Positions 36,829 to 46,246 of a stretch of 64,000 nucleotides of DNA are shown here, in pieces. The stretch covers positions 62,001-126,000 of the forward strand of contig CAYYIP010000003.1 of assembly GCA_964472015.1 (NCBI GenBank), given 5' to 3'. The notes beneath the pieces were generated by a model. The model searched no databases, had not been told where the DNA came from, and saw nothing but the letters and a program-made list of their open reading frames with translations. A program made the translations under genes and the position numbers. How positions within the stretch are numbered: position 1 is the stretch's first letter; every line of letters starts with the position of its first letter. Origin of the DNA: JAAYTD01 sp964472015 (GTDB lineage: Bacteria > Bacteroidota > Ignavibacteria > Kapaibacteriales > UBA2268).

Positions 36829-37744
36829 TCTAATTTTAAATAAAAAAAAAATAACAACAAAAGCAGGTTATGTAGCAATTATAGGAAAGCCTAATGCAGG
36901 TAAATCTACTTTTCTAAATTCTGTTATTGGTACTAAATTGTCTATAATAACTCCAAAACCACAAACTACTCGAAAACGTGTATTAGGAATTTGTACTGAG
37001 GCTAACATACAAATTATATTTATAGATACTCCAGGAGTATTAAATCCTAAATATGCTATGCAAAGTACTATGATGGAATATGTACATAATTCAATAGAAA
37101 TAGCAGATTGTATAATATTAATATATGATGTAATAAAATTTAATAAAATAAAACCAATATCTGATGTTTTATATAATTTTTTTAAAAAAGAAAAAAAACC
37201 AGTAATATTATTATTAAATAAAATTGATTTATTGAAAGATAGTAAGGAAGTATTACCATTAATAAAATGTTTTTATGATATGAATTTATTTAGTGATATA
37301 GTTCCAATATCTGCACTGAAAGAAAAAAAATTAAATAAAAAAATACTAGATGTTATAACTAAATATTTATCTGAAAGTGAGTTCTTTTATGATGCTGATT
37401 TATTGAGTAATCAACCAGAACGTTTTTTTGTTTCTGAAATTATAAGAGAAAATATATTTTTATCTTATGGAGAAGAAATTCCATATTCTACTGAAGTTTC
37501 GATTATTGAATTTAAAGAACGTGAATATGGGAAATGGTTTATAAGTGCAGAAATTATTGTTGAACGAGAAACTCAAAAGAAAATAATAATAGGTAGAAAA
37601 GCAGAAAAACTAAAAAAAGTTTCTGAAATATCTAGGAAACAAATAGAAGAACATTTAGAACATTCTGTTTATCTTGAAGTATTTGTTAAAGTACGTGATA
37701 ATTGGCGAGACAATCATTGTATGTTAAGATCATTAGGATATTAA
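36818..37744 (+). CDS. era: GTPase Era
   Basis: The product is 308 residues, with the G domain then KH domain of Era. GTPase motifs are G1 GKPNAGKST (about 23-31), G3 DTPG (in FIDTPGVLN), G4 LNKIDLL and G5 SAL. The C-terminal KH domain shows IIGRKAEKLKKVSEISRKQIE. Era assists 16S rRNA maturation and 30S assembly. The start codon lies inside the last codons of the DUF3098 gene (11-base overlap in another frame), so start choice is constrained; an initial MQNNLILNKKK extension precedes the conserved GYVAIIG. Confidence 0.95.
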   Translation: MQNNLILNKKKITTKAGYVAIIGKPNAGKSTFLNSVIGTKLSIITPKPQTTRKRVLGICTEANIQIIFIDTPGVLNPKYAMQSTMMEYVHNSIEIADCIILIYDVIKFNKIKPISDVLYNFFKKEKKPVILLLNKIDLLKDSKEVLPLIKCFYDMNLFSDIVPISALKEKKLNKKILDVITKYLSESEFFYDADLLSNQPERFFVSEIIRENIFLSYGEEIPYSTEVSIIEFKEREYGKWFISAEIIVERETQKKIIIGRKAEKLKKVSEISRKQIEEHLEHSVYLEVFVKVRDNWRDNHCMLRSLGY

Positions 37745-37812
37745 ATTTATTTCATAATTAAAACTTCCTTTAATTAAATTTCTTAATATTTTAATTACAA
37801 AAAGAAAATAGT

Positions 37813-39261
37813 ATGAATATTAATAAATTAAAAAATAGTAGAACTTCACAGTTATTTTTGCAATTTCTAGCAGATACTATTGCTATATGGATAGGTTTTG
37901 CTTTGCAATTATATTTACGTTTTTTTAGTAATTTATTTAATGTTTCAACTATTCCAACTATATATGATTATATTATAGGTAGTCTTATAATGTCTATTTT
38001 TTGGTATATAATATTCTTTTTGTTGGGTATGTATAGAAATTGGCACTTACGTTCACCTTTTAATGAATTTTTTGCCATTATAAGAACTTCTTTTTTGGGT
38101 TGTTTTATTATTGTTTTATTGATTTCTGTTGATAATACAACAAACTTTCGAATGTTGTTTTTGATTTATTTTATTATAATGTCTTGTTCTTTTACTTTAT
38201 TTAGGTTTATTGCAAGACGTATTCAAATAAAATTACGAAGCAAACGAATTATAAAAATACCTGTCTTATTAATTGGTGATACAGTAAGTGTAATAAATTT
38301 TTATAAAAGAGCAATTAAAAATATATCTTGGGGATTTGATATACTAGGTATTGTCTCTATACAAGAAAATAAAGAAGAATTTATAAATCAACTTAGATTA
38401 AATGGGATTAATGAAAATTTATATATAGGTGAAACAAGTAACTTTAATAATATTATAGATAAATATAAAAATTCAATAGAAGAAATTATTTTATCTGTAT
38501 CTAAAAGTGATTCGGAATTACTTTTTAAACTTGCTGATGTATGCATAGAAAATGGTATAAGAGTAAATATAGAGCCTAATTTATATGATTATTTCACTGG
38601 GCAATCAAGAACTCAAAATATTTATGGAATACCATTGATTGAAATTAATACAAAATTATTAAAACCATGGGAAGCTGTTATAAAGAGATTATTTGATATA
38701 CTTTTTAGTATTTTAGTTATAATTGTTGGTTTTCCTATATGGTGTTTAGTTTCTATTATTATAAAATTAGAATCAAAAGGAAATATATTGTATTCACAAC
38801 CTCGTGTAGGGAAAGATAATAAAATATTTACTATTTATAAATTTCGTTCTATGAAACAAGATAATGCTTTAAATTCTAAGGTTCAAAAGTGGACAGAAAT
38901 AGGTGATAAAAGGGTTACTAAATTTGGTAAATTTATAAGGAAAACTCATATAGATGAAATTCCACAATTTTATAATGTACTTATAGGAGATATGAGTGTT
39001 GTTGGTCCAAGACCAGAACAACCTAAATTTGTAGAAGAATTTGCAAAAGAATTACCTTATTATAAAAGGAGACATCTAGTTAGACCAGGAATAACAGGAT
39101 GGTGGCAAGTTAAATATAAACCACATTCTTTAAATATAGATGAAGTAAAAAGCAGAACTAAAGATGATTTTCATTATATAGAAAATATATCGTTGCAATT
39201 AGATTTTGAAATTATGATTAGAACAGTTTGGTGTATGTTTAGTGGACATGGTCAAACTTAA
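37813..39261 (+). CDS. Undecaprenyl-phosphate sugar-1-phosphate transferase (WcaJ/polyprenyl glycosylphosphotransferase type)
   Basis: The product is 482 residues. Four N-terminal membrane helices are followed by a CoA-binding-like domain (about 150-260), a fifth hydrophobic segment (FDILFSILVIIVGFPIW, about 295), and the C-terminal bacterial sugar transferase domain. Family motifs are FTIYKFRSM, THIDEIPQFYNVLIGDMSVVG, GPRPEQP and RPGITGWWQV. It loads the first sugar phosphate on undecaprenyl phosphate to start an exopolysaccharide or O-antigen unit. The epimerase at 5.5 kb and UDP-glucose dehydrogenase at 14.7 kb could supply sugars; no linked glycan cluster is seen. Confidence 0.92.
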   Translation: MNINKLKNSRTSQLFLQFLADTIAIWIGFALQLYLRFFSNLFNVSTIPTIYDYIIGSLIMSIFWYIIFFLLGMYRNWHLRSPFNEFFAIIRTSFLGCFIIVLLISVDNTTNFRMLFLIYFIIMSCSFTLFRFIARRIQIKLRSKRIIKIPVLLIGDTVSVINFYKRAIKNISWGFDILGIVSIQENKEEFINQLRLNGINENLYIGETSNFNNIIDKYKNSIEEIILSVSKSDSELLFKLADVCIENGIRVNIEPNLYDYFTGQSRTQNIYGIPLIEINTKLLKPWEAVIKRLFDILFSILVIIVGFPIWCLVSIIIKLESKGNILYSQPRVGKDNKIFTIYKFRSMKQDNALNSKVQKWTEIGDKRVTKFGKFIRKTHIDEIPQFYNVLIGDMSVVGPRPEQPKFVEEFAKELPYYKRRHLVRPGITGWWQVKYKPHSLNIDEVKSRTKDDFHYIENISLQLDFEIMIRTVWCMFSGHGQT

Positions 39262-39313
39262 TAAATTCATTTTTTATTTTTTAATTATATGATAAAATAT
39301 TTAGGATAATAAA

Positions 39314-42300
39314 ATGAAAAACTATTTTATAAATTTAATGATTGTTGTATATATTTTTATTTTTTATACAACTGTTTCAAGTGCTCAACGTAATATAATT
39401 TATCCGGATTCAATTGATAATAATTTTTTTAGAGCAAGGGATGCAAGATTAAAATATTGGGATACAGTTGGAGTAGATAAACGTAAAGGAGAGTATAAAC
39501 AATTTAATCGTTGGTTATATTTTTGGGAACGACGTGTCTTAGATAATGGAGATTTTCCGCCTTCAAAATTATATTTTGATGCTTGGAATAACATAAAACT
39601 TGATAATTTAAATATAAAAACTCAAAATAGATTACAATCTATACCTAATTGGATAGAATTGGGTCCACAAGCAGATCCGCCTGGATCTGGCATAAATGCA
39701 GGAGTAGGTCGTATAAATGTTATAAAAGCAAATCCAAATGATACGAATGAACTTTGGGCAGGTTCTGCCTCTGGTGGAGTTTGGAAATCAACTAATGCAG
39801 GGGAAAATTGGATACCACTTGCTCAAACTGAGTTTCTTTCTTTAGGTATTTCTGATATAGAAATATCTAATACTAATCCATCAATAGTTTATGTTGCTAC
39901 AGGCGATAATGATGGTGCTATTACAACTTCTTTTAAATTTTACAGTATAGGAATTATAAAAACAACAGATGGAGGTAAAACCTGGAATATTGCAGGTGAT
40001 GAATTTTATTTGGCAAAATCTATTTTAGTTACAAAACTATGGGTTCATCCTAATGATGAGAATATTGTTATTGCAGCTACAAATAAAGGAATAATGAAAA
40101 CAATAGATGGTGGTAATACTTGGCGCTATACAACGAGTGAAATGCATTGTGCTGATATAAAGCAAAAACCTGATGATCCAAATGTTTTGTTTGCATGTTC
40201 TATGACAAATATAACAAGTGGTAGTGATGGTTTCCAGTTAAAGACTTTTATTCTTAAAACAACAGATGGCGGAGAAAATTGGGAAATAATTAAAGAAATA
40301 AATGATTCTAGAAGGACTTGTTTAGCAGTAACTCCAAGTTATCCAGAATTAGTTTATGCTTTATCTGCTAATAAAGATGGTGGCTTTTTGAGTTTAATTA
40401 GAACCGATGATGTTGGTATGACATGGGAGAATATGAATTTATTTTCTAAAAATAAGAAAAATTACCTTGATTGGGGAAATGGAGGGCAATCTACACGAGG
40501 ACAAGGCTATTATGATTTATCAATAGCAGTAGATCCAAAAAATCCAGATAAAGTATTTATAGGCGGTATAAATATTTGGAAAAGTAATGATGGTGGACTG
40601 TCTTTTGAATTAATTTCTCACTGGTATGGGGGATATAATGTTCCATATGTACATGCAGATGTACATGATTTACGTTTTATTGGAAATAAACTTTATAGTG
40701 GTCATGATGGTGGAATTGATTATACATATAATGAAGGTGGTTTATGGACTGCATTAAATGATGGTTTAGGAATTACTCAATTTTATAGATTTAGTAATTC
40801 TAAACAAAATCCGTATCGTATTATTGCGGGAGCGCAAGATATTGGAACTCGCGGATATGGTTTTGTACCAAATCAGTGGTCTTTTATTAATGGTGGTGAT
40901 GGTATGGATTGTGCTTTTGACCCTAAAAATGATAATATTTGTTATTTTTCTTTATATCATGGAAGTTTTTATAGACGTGAAGGAAATAACAGGAAAACAA
41001 TAATTGATCCAAAAATTGTATATTCAAAGTTTAATGTTGCTGATACGGGAGCTTGGATAACTCCATTAGCTATTGATCCTGTTTCGTCAAATAATATATA
41101 TGTTGGATATGCTAACATATATAAATCTAATGATAAAGGTGATAATTGGGAAAAATTGACTGATTATAAATATTATTCATATAATTTGTTTCAAGTTATT
41201 AGAGTTTCACCAAGTAATAACAAATACATATATGCAATGACTTCTTCAAGATTAATTATGTCATCTGATGGTGGACTTAATTTTAATAATATAACTGTTC
41301 CAGGTAATGGTTATTTATCAGATTTGTGTATACATCCAACAAATCCTGAGGTGATATATATAGTACGTTCAGGTTATAATGAGAATAAAGTTCTTAAATA
41401 TGATGGGAAAGAATGGATAGATATGACTGGAAATTTGCCAAATATTTCAGTTAATTGTATATATTATCAACCGAATACTGAAGATAGAATTTATGTAGGA
41501 ACAGATATTGGTGTATATACTTGTAGTAAAAATGTACCATTTTATATAAGATGGGGAGTTGGGTTACCAATGTTATGTGTAAGTGAATTAGATATTGTAG
41601 AATCTATTGGAAGTTTACGAGCTGCTACTTATGGACGAGGAATATGGGAAGTAAAATTAAATAATTGCATTTCTGAAAATATTAATATAAAGTATGATGG
41701 TATTACTACTTTTTGTGAAGGCGATAGTTTAAGAATGTATATTGAAGGAGATCATAAAGATATTATGTGGTCAACGGGTGAAACTACACCTGAAATTTAT
41801 GTAAAATCAAATGGTAGATATTGGGTTGCTACAAATATTTATTCAGAATGTCCTAAAATTAGTGAAAATCAAATTGAAGTAACTGTACATCCCAAAAAGA
41901 TTTTGAAAATAAATACTTCTAAAGATCCTTCTTTTTGTGAAGGCGATAGTGTTATTTTATCTATTCCACTTGGTTTTAATACAGATTCATATTTATGGAG
42001 TACAGGAGAAGAAACACGAAAAATAACTGTTAAAACTCCTGGTGTTTATTGGGCTACAGCTGTTGCAGGTAATAATGATTGCCGTTCTTATGATACTATA
42101 ATAGTTACTACTTATCCTATGCCAGAAGAACCAAAAATTTCAATTTTAACTGGTTATACAGATAAAATTGATGGCAAAACGGTAAAAATGCCCGATACTT
42201 TAATTGTAACACCTGAAGCTGTAAAATATAGATGGTATAAAGACAATAATATTATAAAATATGCTAATGAACAAAAATTAGTATTTTATGAATCGGGTAA

Positions 42301-42634
42301 TTATCATGCCGAAATTTCTACAGGCGGGGAGTGTTGGCGAGGTTCTGAAAAAGTTTTAACTATAGAAGATGAAATAGCAGATAATAATATAAATATAGAT
42401 ATCAGTCCTAATCCTGCTAAGTCCTATATAGAAATAAAATTAAATCAAAAAAATAATAATTTATATTTAATTGATATTGTAGATGCTTTTGGTAAAAATG
42501 TTGCAAAAATTAAAAATTTTAATCTTGGTGTTAAAACACTTTCGGTTGATATTTCTAATTTTGCAATAGGGACTTATTTTGTTAAAGTTATATCAAATGA
42601 TTTAATAATAACAAAACCATTTATAAAAGAATAA
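39314..42634 (+). CDS. Secreted BNR/VPS10-type beta-propeller protein with Ig-like modules and T9SS sorting domain
   Basis: The product is 1106 residues with a signal peptide (about 1-24, ending TTVSSAQ). The N-terminal half to about residue 780 is a sialidase/VPS10-like propeller with repeated Asp-box-like strands: GGVWKSTNAGENW, IIKTTDGGKTW, IMKTIDGGNTW, ILKTTDGGENW, IWKSNDGGLSF, IYKSNDKGDNW. Two modules opening with FCEGDS follow (about 800 and 875), then a further beta module. The T9SS type A sorting domain comes last (about 1035-1106, ISPNPAKSYIEI). It is either a secreted hydrolase or a binding protein; catalytic residues cannot be assigned. Confidence 0.88.
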   Translation: MKNYFINLMIVVYIFIFYTTVSSAQRNIIYPDSIDNNFFRARDARLKYWDTVGVDKRKGEYKQFNRWLYFWERRVLDNGDFPPSKLYFDAWNNIKLDNLNIKTQNRLQSIPNWIELGPQADPPGSGINAGVGRINVIKANPNDTNELWAGSASGGVWKSTNAGENWIPLAQTEFLSLGISDIEISNTNPSIVYVATGDNDGAITTSFKFYSIGIIKTTDGGKTWNIAGDEFYLAKSILVTKLWVHPNDENIVIAATNKGIMKTIDGGNTWRYTTSEMHCADIKQKPDDPNVLFACSMTNITSGSDGFQLKTFILKTTDGGENWEIIKEINDSRRTCLAVTPSYPELVYALSANKDGGFLSLIRTDDVGMTWENMNLFSKNKKNYLDWGNGGQSTRGQGYYDLSIAVDPKNPDKVFIGGINIWKSNDGGLSFELISHWYGGYNVPYVHADVHDLRFIGNKLYSGHDGGIDYTYNEGGLWTALNDGLGITQFYRFSNSKQNPYRIIAGAQDIGTRGYGFVPNQWSFINGGDGMDCAFDPKNDNICYFSLYHGSFYRREGNNRKTIIDPKIVYSKFNVADTGAWITPLAIDPVSSNNIYVGYANIYKSNDKGDNWEKLTDYKYYSYNLFQVIRVSPSNNKYIYAMTSSRLIMSSDGGLNFNNITVPGNGYLSDLCIHPTNPEVIYIVRSGYNENKVLKYDGKEWIDMTGNLPNISVNCIYYQPNTEDRIYVGTDIGVYTCSKNVPFYIRWGVGLPMLCVSELDIVESIGSLRAATYGRGIWEVKLNNCISENINIKYDGITTFCEGDSLRMYIEGDHKDIMWSTGETTPEIYVKSNGRYWVATNIYSECPKISENQIEVTVHPKKILKINTSKDPSFCEGDSVILSIPLGFNTDSYLWSTGEETRKITVKTPGVYWATAVAGNNDCRSYDTIIVTTYPMPEEPKISILTGYTDKIDGKTVKMPDTLIVTPEAVKYRWYKDNNIIKYANEQKLVFYESGNYHAEISTGGECWRGSEKVLTIEDEIADNNINIDISPNPAKSYIEIKLNQKNNNLYLIDIVDAFGKNVAKIKNFNLGVKTLSVDISNFAIGTYFVKVISNDLIITKPFIKE

Positions 42635-42772
42635 AAAATATAATTATTATAAGAATGTTACTTATTAATTATACTGGATATTTTTTGATTATTTTATATT
42701 TATTTTTGTTTTATTTGTTTATATTTGGATTAAAATAAACCTAATTTTTTATTGTTATACAAAAATGATAAT

Positions 42773-45700
42773 ATGAAAACTATAATACTTAAAAATAAAG
42801 TAAATATATTATATATTTTTGTAGTTGTATTGTTTTTTATATTAAATAGTACGGCTTTTTCACAATATTTTGGGAAAAATAAGACTCAGTATAAAGTTTT
42901 TGATTGGAAATACATAGAAAGTAAACATTTTGATATATATTATGATAAAGGTAGTAAATATTTAGCAGAGTTTTCGGCTGAAGTCTTAGAAGAAGCTTTA
43001 ATCTCTGTTCAAAATACGCTTGATTTTCAAATAACACAACGTATTGCTGTTATAGTATATGATTCGCATAATGATTTTCAACAAACCAATGTTATAAATA
43101 TCTATTTAACACAAGGTATTGGTGGACTTACAGAACTTTATAAAAATCGGGTAGTTGTTCCGTTTCAAGGAGACTATAATCAATTTAAGCATGTTTTACG
43201 TCATGAATTAGTTCATGCAGTTATAAATGATATGTTTTATGGAGGACGATTCCAAACTGCAGTTACGGCTTCGGGTATTTTCTATCTTCCAATTTGGTTA
43301 AATGAAGGGTTGGCAGAATGGGAAAGTTTAAATGGGATGAATATTGAAACTGATATGTTTATGAGAGATTTAGCTATTAATGATGAAGTACCTGGACTTG
43401 AAGATATTAATGGATATGCTGCATATCGTTGTGGACAAACTTTTTATTCTTTTATCGCTGATAGATATGGGAAAGGAAAGATAACAGAATTTATTAATAA
43501 GCTTAAAAATTATCGTAATTTAAATATGGCATTTGAAAATTCTTTTGGAATGAATATTGAAGATTTTTCAGAACAATGGATACAAGAAATAAAAAAAAGA
43601 TATTGGCCAGATATAAATATATATAAATCTCCAAAAGATTTTTCTATTGCATTAACAAATCATAAAAAAGAGAATTGTTTTTATTTTTCTTCGCCTGCTA
43701 TTTCACCAAACGGTGATATGATGGCATATATTTCTGATATGTCATCAGGAATTTTTTCTCTTTATGTTGCTCCAGTAGAAAATAAATTTATAGGAAAAGA
43801 TACGGTAAAACCTAAAAAATTAGTAAGTAGTGCCAGGCAAAATGATTTTGAACAATTAAATATATTAACCCCTGGGATATGTTGGTCCCCTGATAATAAA
43901 AGTATAACTATATCTGCAAAATCTGGAGGTGAAGATGCTATATTTATTATTGATGCAAAAACAGGAAAGTATGAAAAAATAAAACCGGGTTTTTCATCTA
44001 TAACTTCTGTTATTTGGTCCCCTGATGGAAAAAAAATTGCTTTTATTGGTATAAAAAATTTGCAAAGTGATCTATTTTATTATGATTTGGAAACTGAAAC
44101 AGTTTATAGTATTACAAATGATGTATTTACTGATAAATCGCCAACTTGGTCAAATGATTCAAAAACAATATTTTTTATTTCTGATAGAGGAGAAAATTTT
44201 AAAAGTGATGGTATTAATAAAGTAAAGATTTGGAATGAAAATATTGAAAAATCTGATATTTATACTGTTAATATATATACTAATGAAATAAAGCGGATAA
44301 CGAATGAGCCTGAAATAGAAAAAATATCTATTGTTGTTTCAAATGATAATAAAAAATTATTATACGTTTCAACAAAAAACGGGATTGGTAATATATATGA
44401 ATATATTATAGAAAAAAATATAGAACGTCCTTTAACAAATTCTGCAAATGGTATAACTCAATTATCATTAAGTTATGATAATCTAAATTTAATTTATTCT
44501 GCTCAAATTAATGGTGGCTATGATATATTTTTAATTAGAAATCCTTTTGAAACACAATTAAATATAACTAATTTGCCTAAAACTAGTTTCCTAGAAAGTA
44601 TAGATACTAAAAATAATTTTATAGTAGACTTAAATGATGATAAACAGGGAGAAGATACTTTAAAAATATCTTATGGGAATTTTATCATTGATTTTTCTGC
44701 TCAAGAGTTTATAAAGCCAAATGTTAATATAGTTCAAAAATTTGAACAAAAAGTCGTAGGAAATAATGTAGATACTAGTAAAAAAATTAATGATTATATA
44801 GAAAGAGATTATAAAGTAGATTTTTCTTTAGATGTTTTAATGGTTAATCCCGGAGTTTCTACTTTTTATGGAGTTCAAGGTAATGGTGCTATAATGTTTA
44901 GTGATATAATGGGTAATCATCAAATTTATCTACAATTATATTTATTAACTGATCTAAAAAATAGTCAAGTTTATGCTATTTATTTATATAATCCAAAAAT
45001 TATTGATTATAATATTTCTTTGTATAATTCTTCGGCTTATATGTGGAATTATTTAGAAGATTTAAATAATAGTTACTTATATTCTTATCGTAGTACTGGT
45101 GTTACTTTAGGAGCAAGTTATGCTTTTGATTTATTTAAGCGTATAGAAGGTAAGTTTAATATAGTAAATGCAGCAAAAGAAAATACAGAAATTCCAAGTT
45201 ATCAATCAATTAATCGTTTTTTATTAGTTCCAGAAATTCAGTTTGTTTTTGATAACAGTCTTAATGGTATATATGCTCCTACAACAGGTACACGATTAAA
45301 TATGCGGGCATTATTTTCACCAAAGTTTTCAAATAATGCTTCTGAATTTTTTACATTATCATTAGATGCAAGGCAATATTTTGAATTAATTCCTAATTTT
45401 ATGAGTTTTGCAGTACGTGGTGCAATAGGTGTTAGTTTTGGCGAACGTGCTCAAACATTTTATATGGGTGGTGCTCACAATTGGCTTAATTCTTCTTTTA
45501 AATCAGGAAATTTTGATATAAAAGAACCAGAAGATTTTGCTTTTATGCAAAATTTTTTAATGCCTCTACGAGGTTATTCAGTTTGTGAACTTATGGGAAA
45601 TAAATACTTTATGACTAACATTGAATATAGATTCCCTATTTTTATGGCACTTATGACAGGTGGAGTTCCATTTTTAATTCAGGGTGTTATGGGAAATTTA

Positions 45701-45916
45701 TTTTTAGATATAGGTGGACTTTGGAAGGATGATTTTAAAATTAGTATAATCGATTCAGATGGGAAACGTATTCCTAAAAATTTATTAATGAGTGCTGGGT
45801 GGGGAATAAGAGCTATTGTTTTTGGATTACCTGTAAAATTTGATATGGCATGGAGAAATGAATTTTCTTCTTGGTCAAAGCCGTACTATATTGTTTCTCT
45901 TGGATTAGATTTTTAA
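42773..45916 (+). CDS. Metallopeptidase (MA-like) / TolB-like propeller / outer-membrane barrel fusion protein
   Basis: The start is set at the ATG 42773 (1047 residues), since the frame upstream offers only a TTG. A signal peptide ends near STAFSQYF. A gluzincin-like peptidase domain follows, with HELVH (His144, Glu145, His148) and a third-ligand motif NEGLAEW (Glu near 182). Next are WD40-like PD40/TolB propeller repeats (about 300-620; SPAISPNGDMMAYISD, VIWSPDGKKIAFIG, SPTWSNDSKTIFFIS). The C-terminal ~300 residues resemble a BamA/Omp85-type barrel (PTTGTRLNMRALFS, FYMGGAHNWLN). The protein is therefore probably anchored in the outer membrane. The substrate is unknown. The next gene begins 31 bases later. 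Confidence 0.82.
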   Translation: MKTIILKNKVNILYIFVVVLFFILNSTAFSQYFGKNKTQYKVFDWKYIESKHFDIYYDKGSKYLAEFSAEVLEEALISVQNTLDFQITQRIAVIVYDSHNDFQQTNVINIYLTQGIGGLTELYKNRVVVPFQGDYNQFKHVLRHELVHAVINDMFYGGRFQTAVTASGIFYLPIWLNEGLAEWESLNGMNIETDMFMRDLAINDEVPGLEDINGYAAYRCGQTFYSFIADRYGKGKITEFINKLKNYRNLNMAFENSFGMNIEDFSEQWIQEIKKRYWPDINIYKSPKDFSIALTNHKKENCFYFSSPAISPNGDMMAYISDMSSGIFSLYVAPVENKFIGKDTVKPKKLVSSARQNDFEQLNILTPGICWSPDNKSITISAKSGGEDAIFIIDAKTGKYEKIKPGFSSITSVIWSPDGKKIAFIGIKNLQSDLFYYDLETETVYSITNDVFTDKSPTWSNDSKTIFFISDRGENFKSDGINKVKIWNENIEKSDIYTVNIYTNEIKRITNEPEIEKISIVVSNDNKKLLYVSTKNGIGNIYEYIIEKNIERPLTNSANGITQLSLSYDNLNLIYSAQINGGYDIFLIRNPFETQLNITNLPKTSFLESIDTKNNFIVDLNDDKQGEDTLKISYGNFIIDFSAQEFIKPNVNIVQKFEQKVVGNNVDTSKKINDYIERDYKVDFSLDVLMVNPGVSTFYGVQGNGAIMFSDIMGNHQIYLQLYLLTDLKNSQVYAIYLYNPKIIDYNISLYNSSAYMWNYLEDLNNSYLYSYRSTGVTLGASYAFDLFKRIEGKFNIVNAAKENTEIPSYQSINRFLLVPEIQFVFDNSLNGIYAPTTGTRLNMRALFSPKFSNNASEFFTLSLDARQYFELIPNFMSFAVRGAIGVSFGERAQTFYMGGAHNWLNSSFKSGNFDIKEPEDFAFMQNFLMPLRGYSVCELMGNKYFMTNIEYRFPIFMALMTGGVPFLIQGVMGNLFLDIGGLWKDDFKISIIDSDGKRIPKNLLMSAGWGIRAIVFGLPVKFDMAWRNEFSSWSKPYYIVSLGLDF

Positions 45917-45946
45917 AATATTTTTATCTTAATTTGTTGATATAAT

Positions 45947-46222
45947 ATGGAACACATAAATAGTATATTAAATAAAATTATAGATAATAATGATAAATTT
46001 TCTAATATTATTATATTAGAAAATATAAAACAAATTTGGTTTTCAAAATTTCCGAAATCTATAAATCAAAACATAAAAGTAATTAGATATTTTAATAATA
46101 TATTATACTTATATACAAATTCTGTTATATGGAAAAAAGAAATTTTGATTCAAAAGAGTAAAATTATTGATATATTTAATACTGAATTAAATTCAACAGT
46201 TATAAAAGATATAAAGATATAA
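45947..46222 (+). CDS. DUF721/DciA-like protein
   Basis: The product is 91 residues. It has the DUF721 pattern: an N-terminal helix, IWFSKFPKSINQNIKVIRYFNNILYLYTNSVIWKKEI-type strands, then an Ile/Lys-rich helix ending in VIKDIKI (longer motif read at 46035-46219). In bacteria lacking DnaC, DciA loads or assists the DnaB helicase; short DUF721 proteins may act similarly, which is inference. It sits between the outer-membrane fusion protein and murC, 25 bases before murC. Low complexity limits certainty. Confidence 0.65.
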   Translation: MEHINSILNKIIDNNDKFSNIIILENIKQIWFSKFPKSINQNIKVIRYFNNILYLYTNSVIWKKEILIQKSKIIDIFNTELNSTVIKDIKI

Positions 46223-46246
46223 ATAAATAAAAAACAAGCGAAAATT

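Noticed and set aside
42752..42772. Upstream TTG start for the protease/propeller/barrel gene
   Set aside because: The ATG at 42773 begins a normal signal peptide (MKTIILKNK...); the seven added residues do not help.
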